Shown in pieces: positions 29,560 to 37,058 of a stretch of DNA of 51,684 nt (position 1 is its first letter; each line of letters opens with the position of its first letter). Under the pieces are notes generated by a model. The model was not told the origin of the DNA, did not search any database, and saw nothing but the letters and a program-made list of their open reading frames with translations. Source of the DNA: Comamonadaceae bacterium (GTDB lineage: Bacteria; Pseudomonadota; Gammaproteobacteria; Burkholderiales; Burkholderiaceae_C). Position numbers and translations under genes: made by a program. Location: contig CANFOS010000027.1 of NCBI GenBank assembly GCA_947448735.1, positions 1 through 51,684 on the forward strand, read 5' to 3'.

Positions 29560-29580
29560 CCCCGGCAGAAACTGCCGGGG
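29560..29580. repeat. Perfect hairpin upstream of the DUF932 gene
   Basis: CCCCGGCAG pairs with CTGCCGGGG across AAA. There is no T-run on either side. It lies between the glycine-zipper gene and the DUF932 gene and could attenuate leftward transcription or mark a protein site. Confidence 0.5.
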
Positions 29581-29674
29581 CCAACGGTGCTACGGGGTTT
29601 AGGGGAAAGTCAGGCGCTTTTGCAAACAGACGCCAGCATTCGGGGATGCTGGTTCGGGTGCGCCGTCGGAAAGG

Positions 29675-30169
29675 TCAGCGGTCGAACGGAAAGCCGGGAG
29701 GCATTCCGCTTTCGTAGCCCAGATCCAGATCTTCGTCATCCGGATGAGGGTTCGAAGGGGAGGAGGGCGGGCATACTTCGTTCTGAGCTGGGTTGCTCAG
29801 ATCTCGGGATTCGGATTTTGGCGGCTCTTGCGGCTTTGGCTGATTGATGCTGAACTGGTGTTCACAAGCCAGACAGACAAAGTTGTCCAGGATGTTGTTG
29901 TCAACAGCCCGGCCCAGCGTGGCGCCGATTTCGAGTCCCAAGGTGCCGCCAAATATTCCGCCAAGCACAGCGCCTGCAACCGTTCCGATGACAGGACCGG
30001 CTGGTGGTGCCACGGTTCCAATTACCATTCCGGTTCGTGCGCCGCGCCATGCGCCGGCTGCGCCGCTGGCAGCACCTGCAATGGTGCCCAAGGCACCACC
30101 GGTCTTGGCGGCTATGTTTCTGGCCCTGATGCGGGTTGAAGCGCACTGCGGGCATTGGACCAGGGTCAA
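29675..30169 (-). CDS. Zinc-ribbon / glycine-zipper protein, unknown function
   Basis: I place the start at a TTG (30169) because TTAGGAG lies 8 bp upstream; this gives 164 residues beginning LTLVQCPQCAS. Two CxxC pairs (CPQC at the start, CLAC after the middle) form a split zinc ribbon. Between them lies a glycine-rich hydrophobic region with GxxxG-type spacing (AAGAWRGARTG, GPVIGTVAGAVLGGIFGG), as in membrane-inserting glycine zippers. The C-terminus is Pro/Asp-rich. A longer frame to 30352 would overlap the 47-aa gene below. Function unknown; membrane association is inferred. Confidence 0.65.
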   Translation of the reverse strand: MTLVQCPQCASTRIRARNIAAKTGGALGTIAGAASGAAGAWRGARTGMVIGTVAPPAGPVIGTVAGAVLGGIFGGTLGLEIGATLGRAVDNNILDNFVCLACEHQFSINQPKPQEPPKSESRDLSNPAQNEVCPPSSPSNPHPDDEDLDLGYESGMPPGFPFDR

Positions 30170-30204
30170 GGTTTGATCTCCTAAAAGTAAAGTGGTTTGA
30201 AGGT

Positions 30205-30348
30205 CTATGAGCTCGGCCCTATGGCGTCGCGAGCCTCCCTTCTGACCTTGTCGGTATAGCGGTTCAGTCCGTAGAGAGAAACGACGCCGGTGGCAAACAC
30301 AATGAAAAACGCCGCCAGGGTCTCCAGTGGCGAGGTTTGGGATGACAT
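30205..30348 (-). CDS. Very small single-pass membrane protein (47 aa)
   Basis: An ATG at 30348 with an AGGAGC ribosome site 6 bp upstream opens a 47-residue frame: MSSQTSPLETLAAFFIVFA, continuing as one transmembrane helix through VVSLYG, then a basic cytoplasmic tail (RYTDKVRREARDAIG). It is followed 35 bp later by the glycine-zipper gene, so the two may be expressed together. It is below the length most gene finders keep. The ribosome site, the TM helix and the positive-inside tail support a real gene. Confidence 0.55.
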   Translation of the reverse strand: MSSQTSPLETLAAFFIVFATGVVSLYGLNRYTDKVRREARDAIGPSS

Positions 30349-30435
30349 ACAAAAGCTCCTAGTTAGTTAATGAAGGGTGAAGGCGAGGGGAGGACAGGCC
30401 TGTAGCGTTTCCGACGACAAAAACAATCGCCGGCA

Positions 30436-30472
30436 TAAAAAAGCCAGCTTGTCCGTGAAGACAATCTGGCTT
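30436..30472 (-). terminator. Terminator after the Gp2-like gene
   Basis: Reading leftward, AAGCCAG (complement of 30466-30472) and GACAA form a stem with CTGGCTT and TTGTC, followed by a run of six T (30442-30437). It ends the Gp2-like transcript, whose stop is at 30599. Confidence 0.75.
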
Positions 30473-30598
30473 GGATTGGAAAGTGTGGATCGGGGGGTAA
30501 ACGCTGTTGCATCCGCGTCAGGCAATTAGCCCGGACGCATTGAGGTCATATATGACTGAGATTTTGTAGACTGTCGATGTGTACATATTGCCCGCTAG

Positions 30599-31684
30599 TC
30601 AAGAGCCTTCAATCCTTGGTCTTCCCAATCGAGGGCCACTTCCTACGCTGGGCGTTTTCCCCCGTGCAAGCGTCCTGCCTCTCTTAAGTTTCTTGGACAT
30701 GAGGCACTGCTCGTTTTTTACCAAGTAGGCCAAACAATAGTATTGGAAATTCAAGCGTTTTTCAAAGTTGGTGTGGTCGATGCGACCTATGCCTAGGTAC
30801 TTGTACTGGCGCTGCTTGGCGTTGCAGGAAAAGTAAACTCCCTTTCCTGCAGGCAAGGAGTCCTGCCAGGCGTCGCCATACTTGCGAGCCCAGCCAATAG
30901 CGTCTCCAACGTCGGCGCCGTTCAGAAAGAAGATGCAGTGGGTATGAATGCCTTTGTCCTCCGCGTGTTCAATCTTGCGGACGTAACCAACTCCATCCTT
31001 GAATATTCCTTTTCGCGCCCTAAACCGGTCAAAAAACCTTTTTAGATCAGCCTGCACTTCTTCAAATGTAATTTGGTGCGAATATTCCTTGCTATAACTG
31101 AAATCCACACGCAGGACGAGAAGCTTGGAGTATGTGTTCATCAGCGCTCGGAAGTACTGGATGTATTCCTTTAGGTTACGACGTGAAGCTCTTTCCTTAC
31201 TGGCGAGTTTTCTTTTGAAATCCCGGCTGTTAGCACCTGCACGGATTCGATTCACCAGATCGTTGAACAGGTCACCACAAAGCCGGTCTGAGCCCAGACC
31301 TACGAAGTGAGGATTGGCTAACAGCTGGCCACCGAGCTGCATTTCCTGGACCACGCTGTAAAAAAGCTCCACTCGGGGGGAGAAGAAGTAGCCGGGTACC
31401 CATGAGTCTATGTATCCTTGAATGCATGGGTAGAAGCTGCGTGCCAGCATCAGCGGAGTGAACTTGGAATTGCCGTGCCGGTCTTTCTTTACGGAAAATC
31501 CAGGATGCCTGCTTTTTTCAACGGCTTGGACAAAGCGTTCGATCTGGAATCGAACGTTATAGAGGTCGGAGCCATCGGCTTCCTTTCCATCATCTGAGAC
31601 AAAAGCATCGAGATTCGATGCACGAAACATGTCGGATGGACTCAGGCCCAGGGCCTTGGATTGGTCGTCAGGGTTTGAGGTCAT
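30599..31684 (-). CDS. Inovirus-Gp2 / YagK-YfjJ family replication-type protein
   Basis: The 361-residue protein shows the inovirus Gp2 / YagK-YfjJ C-terminal pattern: LLVLRVDFSYSKEY, GYVRKIEHAEDKGIHTHCIF, a Trp-rich AIGWARKYGDAWQD, GKGVYFSCNA and RRIDHT-like GIGRIDHT. The HTHC segment recalls the His-hydrophobic-His site of rolling-circle initiators. In P4-like satellites and filamentous phages such proteins sit in the replication region. ATG at 31684 is preferred to the GTG at 31690. An inverted repeat lies directly upstream. Replication initiation is inferred. Confidence 0.8.
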   Translation of the reverse strand: MTSNPDDQSKALGLSPSDMFRASNLDAFVSDDGKEADGSDLYNVRFQIERFVQAVEKSRHPGFSVKKDRHGNSKFTPLMLARSFYPCIQGYIDSWVPGYFFSPRVELFYSVVQEMQLGGQLLANPHFVGLGSDRLCGDLFNDLVNRIRAGANSRDFKRKLASKERASRRNLKEYIQYFRALMNTYSKLLVLRVDFSYSKEYSHQITFEEVQADLKRFFDRFRARKGIFKDGVGYVRKIEHAEDKGIHTHCIFFLNGADVGDAIGWARKYGDAWQDSLPAGKGVYFSCNAKQRQYKYLGIGRIDHTNFEKRLNFQYYCLAYLVKNEQCLMSKKLKRGRTLARGKTPSVGSGPRLGRPRIEGS

Positions 31685-31689
31685 TTTCA

Positions 31690-31716
31690 CTTTCTATGGG
31701 GTTAGTACATAGAAAG
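31690..31716. promoter_or_regulatory. Inverted repeat just upstream of the Gp2-like gene
   Basis: CTTTCTATG (31690-31698) pairs perfectly with CATAGAAAG (31708-31716), spacer 9 bp. It touches the ribosome-binding region of the Gp2-like gene, a good place for an autoregulatory operator or a translation-blocking hairpin. Confidence 0.5.
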
Positions 31717-32103
31717 CTGTATCCCCTGTAAAAATTACCCAAGCCGGTTGTTTGACCTCTAACGCCACACTGACGTGTGTGCTTTGCAATAGCATACTGA
31801 TGGCGAAAGTGTCGACTACCTTAAAGCCTTTGCATACCGAGATTTCTTCCAGGATGGTGCTGGCTAACCAAGGAAATGTGGGGGATTTGATGGCCGCGAC
31901 TTATGCAACCATTTCAGATGTATTTCGAGCTGCACCGCTAGGATACGCACGTGCGAAAATTTACTGGTCCGGAATGGTATGAAGAGGTGAACCGGATGCT
32001 GAACGGGCTCTGGCCGTAAAATCTCGCCACCCGACCATCAGTTCGGTCTCTGCTGAATCAGCCACTTGAGGCCTTGGCTTCGCAAGTCACATCCATCGAT
32101 CCT
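31717..32103. other. Gene-poor interval between the Gp2-like and XRE genes
   Basis: This divergent interval should hold the promoters for the Gp2-like gene (left) and the HTH/coiled-coil gene (right). A rightward frame at 31752-31982 could encode 76 residues, but it has no ribosome site and no recognisable domain, so I do not call it. No repeat other than the one at 31690-31716 stands out. Confidence 0.4.
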
Positions 32104-32544
32104 ATGAACATAGCCGTCGCACTCAAGTCCGAAATTTCTCGCGTGACCCGCAAAGAGGTAAGGACCGAAGTCCAAGCCCTCAAAAAAATCACTACCAAAC
32201 TTCGCACTGACAATGCTGCCCTTAAGCGCCGGCTGTTGGAGCTGGAAAAAGCAATCAAACTGTTAAGCAAAGCCGCTGGTCGAAGAAGTACGCCCACTCC
32301 GACAGAGGAGAAGTCAGGCGAGGGCAGGTCAGTTGAGCGGTTCAGTGCAAAGGGTATCGCCGCACAGCGCAAGCGTTTGGGACTGTCGGCTGCAGATCTT
32401 GGCAAGTTGATCGGCGTATCAGGTGCTACTGTCTATCTTTGGGAAAAAGGCCAAACCAGGCCAAGAGCAAACCAGATGGCAGGAATATCATCAGTGCGAA
32501 AAATGGGACGCCGAGACGCACAATCGAAGCTGGGCCAAACCTAG
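32104..32544 (+). CDS. Coiled-coil plus XRE HTH protein
   Basis: The start at 32104 (MNIAVALKSEISRV) gives 146 residues. Residues about 5-60 form a basic coiled coil (RTEVQALKKITTKLRTDNAA, LLELEKAIKLLSK); residues about 80-125 are an HTH (AQRKRLGLSAADLGKLIGVS, then GATVYLWEKGQTRPR). This two-part design is common as a single gene in Burkholderiales and their mobile elements. It probably binds DNA as a dimer and may be an island regulator. It converges on the DUF3987 gene with a long palindrome between them. Confidence 0.8.
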   Translation: MNIAVALKSEISRVTRKEVRTEVQALKKITTKLRTDNAALKRRLLELEKAIKLLSKAAGRRSTPTPTEEKSGEGRSVERFSAKGIAAQRKRLGLSAADLGKLIGVSGATVYLWEKGQTRPRANQMAGISSVRKMGRRDAQSKLGQT

Positions 32545-32589
32545 TTCAGTCCCCATAACTTTCTTTTTTACACATGGGGGCCCGCTCTT

Positions 32590-32622
32590 CGGCTATTTGG
32601 CTACTGAGTAGCCAAATAGCCG
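32590..32622. repeat. 15-bp perfect palindromic arms between convergent genes
   Basis: CGGCTATTTGGCTAC (32590-32604) pairs perfectly with GTAGCCAAATAGCCG (32608-32622) around TGA. It lies between the XRE stop (32544) and the DUF3987 stop (32637). There is no T-run on either side. It may be a bidirectional terminator or a recombination or replication signal. Confidence 0.7.
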
Positions 32623-32636
32623 TGATCAATAGCACG

Positions 32637-34196
32637 TTACTTCAAATACACGCCAGGCCACAGTTCGTAACCATCGGCGGCCACGTCTGGCTTGGGTAAG
32701 TCGGGGACACGTTTGGGCCTGGCCCACCGTGATGACTCTGGAGCCGGCTGATAATTGGGCGGAGGGTTCGCAACTGGTGGAGGTGGAAACCAGTCAGCAA
32801 GATGAACGTGCCATGAGCGTCCTTTGTCGCCCCACACCTTAAGCTGATCCCGTTGCTCAAGCCCTTTTAAAGCTTCCCAGAGCCGGTCTATCTGCCGCAG
32901 GTGACGTGGTGCGTACCTGCACAAGTAAGGACCTGGGACCGACCTTTGCTTCGCAAATCGAGGCGCGATTTTGTCGGTGATGAACTCATCAAGCGTGATC
33001 ATGTCGAGCTCGAGTTGCGACCGGGGGCAAAAGCGCATGCGAAACTGATTCAAAAACCAGGCACCGAGTTTGATCGCGTTCCTCATGACCTCCACTGAGA
33101 TGGGACCTTGCTTTTTTTCCATGACATGCAGGTTGGCGGCAATCCTTGCCACGTTTTCAGCGCTCTTCGATGCTGCACCTTGCATGTGGAAAAAGCGTCC
33201 TCCTTTACCCAATTCCTTCTCCACCTCGCGGGAGTAGCAGGCCAATAGTTCGGAAGCTGGCTTGCTGAGTGTCAGCTCTTCCTGCGTGGGAACCGTAGAA
33301 CCCTCGTACAGGCTAAAAAGCTCCAGTAGACGAGCATGATAGGGTTCGATGACTTCCATGCGGATATCAATGAATTCTTCAAGCCTTTCCCCCTGCGTCG
33401 ACTTGGGGCGAGCATAAAGAATCCGGCTGGAAAATCCGGAGGCATGGAAAGCCTCACCCTGGCGCTCCAGAAAATCATCGGTAACGCCTGGTTGACTCTG
33501 GATATACATGCTCATGCGGCAATGGCTCAAAACGATTCTTTTGCGAGTGATGCGGTCAGAGCTCCACACGCCGGCCTCCCAAAGCTTGTTGTGCATACCA
33601 AGATCGCGCAACACGCCACTCTTGAAGATCGTGATGCCCTCATCAGTGATGAGCCCCGCATAAGGGTAAAAGGAATCAAGATGCTGAGCCAATGCCGGCC
33701 CTGTTGATTCAACGACAAGAATCTGGGCAAATTTACGCTTTTCAGGCTCATCAGCTATGAGCTCTTCTAAACGCTCCTCCTCGTCATCAGTGTCCTCATC
33801 GCGGGCAGACAACTTGGAAATCAATTTTCGGATCTCTTTGACCTTTTGCTTCCAAAGGGCCAGGCTCGCCTGATATTCTTTTTCATACTCTTCTGCAAGC
33901 GCTACTTGCTCATCGTTGAAGATGCGGATCCGAAGAAACGCGATGTCGTCAACAGCACTTTTACGCTCTCCGGATTTCGCATCTACCAAGATAAATAAAG
34001 TGGAAGGCGACGTTTTGTTTTCTCGCCACTGCACATCGAAGAGCCCTTGGCAGACCAGGGCACATGCAGCCAATACAGAACAGGCGCCCATTTCAACTGG
34101 AGTTTGAATTTTGCGCTGGATGAAGTGGGCTGCGCCGCCCATCACTTCCATTAGCGCTTCTAGTGGGAAAGGGGGATCAAAGGTTTCTTTTTCCAT
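32637..34196 (-). CDS. DUF3987 / YfjI-type replication protein
   Basis: The 519-residue protein matches the DUF3987 (YfjI-like) family: N-terminal PPFPLEALMEVMG, ACALVCQGLFDVQW, a P-loop-like VDAKSGERKS, and FAQILVVESTGPALAQHLD, where an acidic ITDEG follows as in Walker B. The C-terminal region after about residue 390 contains a winged-helix-like stretch and a Pro-rich tail. The family is linked to plasmid and satellite replication (primase/helicase-like). The P-loop reads GERKS instead of GxGKS, so normal ATP hydrolysis is doubtful. No ribosome site is obvious at the ATG. Confidence 0.8.
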   Translation of the reverse strand: MEKETFDPPFPLEALMEVMGGAAHFIQRKIQTPVEMGACSVLAACALVCQGLFDVQWRENKTSPSTLFILVDAKSGERKSAVDDIAFLRIRIFNDEQVALAEEYEKEYQASLALWKQKVKEIRKLISKLSARDEDTDDEEERLEELIADEPEKRKFAQILVVESTGPALAQHLDSFYPYAGLITDEGITIFKSGVLRDLGMHNKLWEAGVWSSDRITRKRIVLSHCRMSMYIQSQPGVTDDFLERQGEAFHASGFSSRILYARPKSTQGERLEEFIDIRMEVIEPYHARLLELFSLYEGSTVPTQEELTLSKPASELLACYSREVEKELGKGGRFFHMQGAASKSAENVARIAANLHVMEKKQGPISVEVMRNAIKLGAWFLNQFRMRFCPRSQLELDMITLDEFITDKIAPRFAKQRSVPGPYLCRYAPRHLRQIDRLWEALKGLEQRDQLKVWGDKGRSWHVHLADWFPPPPVANPPPNYQPAPESSRWARPKRVPDLPKPDVAADGYELWPGVYLK

Positions 34197-34507
34197 TATT
34201 AATACTGTTAATGAACGAAGACGGTGCGCTTAGTGAAATTCATCAAATCGGCAAGCTTCACTTCATAAGTTTGTGATCGAGTCCGATTCGACGTCGCAGC
34301 AGTTACGAGTTCGACCACTGGGTCAACTTGATTTGATGGAGCTGGTGAAGGCAAGTAATACTTGGGCACTTCGTGACTTCAGGCGTGAGTCCTGGTCATG
34401 ATTCAAAACTAGCGTGTGTGACCATCTATGCCAGGTCGTTTATTGGTTCCTCAGGTCTTTGTCTTCTGGCTGCAAACTATGTTTTCCATCTTGGCGCGGT
34501 GCGGTTG
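34197..34507. other. AT-rich gap upstream of the DUF3987 gene
   Basis: About 310 bp with no supported gene. It should include the leftward promoter of DUF3987. TTAATACTG and TTAATGAACG lie just upstream of its start. No clear repeats were seen. Confidence 0.4.
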
Positions 34508-34822
34508 TTAATGCCTCGGATATGAAGGGAGTTCAACGGAAGCTCTGGCAAAAGTGCGTCCGTGCTTTTTTTCGGCATTTGCAATTTGAAGCGAAAGAAT
34601 CTCTCGTGCATTTTTCATGTGCACAATCTTGAAAAGCTCTAACTGCAACGTTCGGAAAGTTTTAGCTTTGTTGCACCTTTCGCGGATTTGATCTGGGGAA
34701 GATCGAATTTCAGAAAGTTTGTCTTTGCTCTCGCAATAGACAGGCGTCTCGCCACAAGTTTCTGCATGCTGATATGTTGGGTTTTCATCTAGGCGTTTTT
34801 GAGAGTAAAAGAACATGCGCAA
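34508..34822 (-). CDS. Possible hypothetical protein
   Basis: A 104-residue frame begins MRMFFYSQKRLDENP and ends ASVELPSYPRH. It is charged, with mixed composition and helical stretches (SLQIANAEKKHGRTF), and lies on the same strand as its neighbours, which favours a real gene. Against this, no ribosome site precedes the ATG and no domain is recognised. An overlapping rightward frame exists but looks worse. Treat as tentative. Confidence 0.35.
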   Translation of the reverse strand: MRMFFYSQKRLDENPTYQHAETCGETPVYCESKDKLSEIRSSPDQIRERCNKAKTFRTLQLELFKIVHMKNAREILSLQIANAEKKHGRTFARASVELPSYPRH

Positions 34823-34852
34823 GGAGATTGGGGTCTGTGTCTATTCTTGTAG

Positions 34853-35299
34853 TTACATTCCCTCCCGCTCTTGCATACGTGCGCTCAGCCACGCATTGAC
34901 CTCCGCCAAAACGAATCCGATCGCACGGGTTTGCGTCGAACTTCCCAAACGCACTGGCTTTGGAAAACTCTCGTCGTAGTAAGGAGAGCCTGGCGTAAAT
35001 TTTGAGTACGCGCTAGCCCTTGATATGCCTAGGCGCTTAAGCAGCTCTGGCAGCCGAATAATCACTATTGGTTTTTCTGCCGTGCATTGGGCGGTTGAGT
35101 CGCTGATCTTTTTGAAAGGCGTCAGAAAGCGTTCCGTTTCATCCTCAGAAGCGTTGGTGGGAGGTATGTTCGGGCTACAGAATTGCTTGCCAAGGGAAGT
35201 CGGGGACTTATATGCGGGAGTTTGAGCGGCGCTTGGCTTTCTGTCGCGGAGGGCCGAAGCTTTGGAGGGATAGGCCGCAAGGGCGTTGACTGAGTGCAA
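34853..35299 (-). CDS. AlpA-like HTH regulator
   Basis: The C-terminal 70 residues are an AlpA/excisionase-type winged helix: IIRLPELLKRLGISRASAYS, then SFPKPVRLGSSTQTRAIGFV and a final helix VNAWLSARMQER. AlpA-type proteins of satellites and prophages control integrase expression or excision. The upstream half (about 75 residues) is Ser/Pro-rich and not conserved. The longest frame starts at a TTG (35299) without a good ribosome site, so the true start may be further in. It lies between the replication gene and the hypothetical gene at 35441. Confidence 0.8.
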   Translation of the reverse strand: MHSVNALAAYPSKASALRDRKPSAAQTPAYKSPTSLGKQFCSPNIPPTNASEDETERFLTPFKKISDSTAQCTAEKPIVIIRLPELLKRLGISRASAYSKFTPGSPYYDESFPKPVRLGSSTQTRAIGFVLAEVNAWLSARMQEREGM

Positions 35300-35386
35300 G
35301 GTTCACCATCTTTCTGGTGGACCGATTTGCCCACCTTTTTTCGACAGAAGTCGTGTTTCGATGGGGAACTGTATGAAACAATGGGC

Positions 35387-35430
35387 AAAAAAAGGTCCCG
35401 TTAAGCATTCTTCGAAAAAAATGCTTAACG
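35387..35430 (-). terminator. Terminator after the 146-aa hypothetical gene
   Basis: CGTTAAGCATT (35399-35409) pairs with AATGCTTAACG (35420-35430); on the leftward strand the hairpin is followed after five bases by seven T (35393-35387). It ends the gene that stops at 35441. Confidence 0.75.
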
Positions 35431-35440
35431 AGACAGTCGC

Positions 35441-35881
35441 TCAGCGTGGCTTGTTATCTCTGATTTTCATGTAGCGATCAATGGCGGCCTTTATCGCTTT
35501 GGCGCTTGTAATGACAGGTAAGCCATCCTTCTCCACGTAGAAATCATTCTTGTCATCGACTTTTACAAACGGAAATTCCCCATCTTTGGCGTAGGTGCGA
35601 ATTCCTGCAAAAAGCTGATGCTTGTTCAAGGCGCCTCCGCCTGCTTCGTCTACCTGCCGGATAGCGATCCGTACGGTGGTCAAGCGTTCTGCTTTTGGAC
35701 CTAGGGCTTCCAGAAACTTATTGACGCCGTCGATGTCAGGCTGTTCGGTTGCTACGAAGTGATCCTCTCTTCCAACCGCTCGCACGACCCGCTGAGCAAT
35801 CTTGTCGAGCGGCTCGTCGCTAAAAAATTCCCGCTCTACAGCAAATTTATCCCTGCCTCGGGTGACTATCGTTTTGATCAC
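35441..35881 (-). CDS. Hypothetical protein, 146 aa
   Basis: A GTG at 35881 preceded by GAGGAG (6-bp spacing) opens this frame. The product begins MIKTIVTRGRDKFAVEREFF and contains EDHFVATEQPDIDGVNKFLE and LPVITSAKAIKAAIDRYM. It is soluble, mixed alpha/beta in appearance, with no signal peptide or cysteine motif, and no family is recognised. The strong ribosome site and the clear terminator support a real, separately transcribed gene. It lies beside the AlpA-like gene and opposite the acidic protein gene. Confidence 0.6.
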   Translation of the reverse strand: MIKTIVTRGRDKFAVEREFFSDEPLDKIAQRVVRAVGREDHFVATEQPDIDGVNKFLEALGPKAERLTTVRIAIRQVDEAGGGALNKHQLFAGIRTYAKDGEFPFVKVDDKNDFYVEKDGLPVITSAKAIKAAIDRYMKIRDNKPR

Positions 35882-36261
35882 AATTCGCTCCTCAAAATTT
35901 AATGATGTCAGTCCCTTTCCGAGACTTCGAATAACTTAATTTAAACAATCATCATCGCTTGTATACGGGCAATAGCGTCGGGTAAGGTCAGCAGTTTTGC
36001 GGCGCTGACTTGCCATTTTGGATTTTATTGCACAACATTCGTTCCCAATCGTCCAACTGATGACGAGGCAATCGAAGAAGCTCCATAGGATTCGCCATTT
36101 TTACAACAATCGAGATTTATTTATTAGGTGTTGTTGAGCACTATTGGATCGCTTTGGATCTTATTAATAAATGGCTGAATAAATTCGCTCTTGCAAACCT
36201 CAACGTAACTATCTATTGTTGGAATCACTGATATTTTTCAGTGATGAGCAGGAGAAAAATT
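35882..36261. other. AT-rich divergent promoter region
   Basis: About 380 bp between the leftward 146-aa gene and the rightward acidic-protein gene. It is rich in A and T, with TTATTTATTAGG and TTATTAATAAATGG stretches that could contain promoters or a melting region for replication. No gene, tRNA or clear repeat was seen. Confidence 0.4.
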
Positions 36262-36423
36262 ATGGACCAAGATTTTTTATTTGAGGTTGGAGACGAGAAC
36301 GAGGACGGTGCACTCCCCGGGTACGACGATGAGCGTGACGAGCTTGATGCGCTTGAAGAAATTGAAAGAGAAGAACAGCTGGACTTTATAGAGGTTTTTG
36401 ATTCCTCGGCGTATGCGAAGTGA
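36262..36423 (+). CDS. Very acidic small protein (53 aa), possible DNA mimic
   Basis: The ATG at 36262 follows AGGAGAAAAATT. The 53-residue product (starting MDQDFLFEVGDENEDG) has 21 Asp/Glu and only three Arg/Lys, a net charge near -18, with aromatic residues spread through it. Small, highly acidic proteins on mobile elements often imitate DNA to block restriction enzymes or DNA-binding proteins. That function is inferred only from composition and context. It stands alone, facing right, near the island edge. No family is recognised. Confidence 0.6.
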   Translation: MDQDFLFEVGDENEDGALPGYDDERDELDALEEIEREEQLDFIEVFDSSAYAK

Positions 36424-36591
36424 GCGGAAAATTATCTGTCCAGCCATGATTGGACGGAGTGCACCAGATCTCGCTCGAGAACTGCTTTACTTAGGTTTGG
36501 CGCTTGACTAAAAAACTGGTTCAGCTTCTACACTCCGACGTTGGTGATCATGGTCGTAGCGTAGTAGCGACACCTATAAAGTTTCGTCTAG
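36424..36591. other. Gap between the acidic-protein gene and the IS21 remnant
   Basis: No gene is supported in these 168 bp. Confidence 0.35.
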
Positions 36592-36860
36592 CTACAAGGA
36601 TATGACTGCATGGAAATGCCTCAAAGTGCGCCGCTGTTTCCGCGATTTTGTTGCATCGATTCCAGTCAGGTAGCCAGCTTCTCGGCGTAAGGATCGAGCT
36701 TGCTGAAGCTGACCCGCCTTTGTTACTTGGGCTCGCTCTCTTCCAACCGCGGGTGCTTCTTTATTGTGTTGCGAGCCAGGCCTGTATGCCTTGCAATTTC
36801 GCGGATGGACATCTGATCTCGCAATGCCCAACGCCTAATTACCCTCCAAAGTCGCCACGC
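36592..36860 (-). pseudogene. IS21-family IstA transposase remnant
   Basis: Leftward translation in shifting frames gives VIRRWALRDQMSIREIARHT continuing GLARNTIKK, which is the N-terminal HTH of IS21-type IstA. It is followed by FSKLDPYAEKLAT and, in another frame, KQRRTLRHFHAV, which match the next part of IstA. Stops and frameshifts break the frame and the catalytic domain is missing. It is a decayed insertion sequence fragment near the island's right edge. Confidence 0.7.
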
Positions 36861-37058
36861 TTATCGCTCCTTAGTTCCCTACTTTTAAAACTATCAGGGT
36901 AGGGCCTACGCGGATCAGGTTTGGATGGAAATCAGCACTCCTAAATGGTCAGATTTCAGCAGCATTCAGCACTCTGCTCTTTAACGGGATATCCTAGTGC
37001 AACCGTAACTCCGGTCTGCGTGGGTTCATCCCTCCAATATATTTTTATGAGGCGTTCA

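Larger units (their letters stand above)
22176..36900. mobile_element. ssrA-associated genomic island with integrase and replication genes
   Basis: The left edge is the 3' end of ssrA followed by a P4-type integrase. Inside are recombination genes (YqaJ, DUF932, RDF-like), replication and control genes (Gp2/YagK-like, DUF3987, AlpA-like, XRE) and unknown small genes. None looks like core metabolism. The stretch from about 34 to 37 kb looks richer in A and T than the flanks. The right edge is set near an IS21 remnant and a truncated oxidoreductase. I did not find a second copy of the ssrA 3' end by eye, so the right boundary is uncertain and may lie beyond the window. Confidence 0.65.

Noticed and set aside
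31752..31982. Rightward 76-aa frame between the Gp2-like and XRE genes
   Set aside because: No ribosome site, no domain and no coupling to a neighbour. A short frame ending with GPEWYEEVNRMLNGLWP at about 32018 looked protein-like but opens after a stop and is too short to call.
34414..34632. Rightward 72-aa frame near the DUF3987 gene
   Set aside because: Overlaps a better leftward frame and has no ribosome site or domain.
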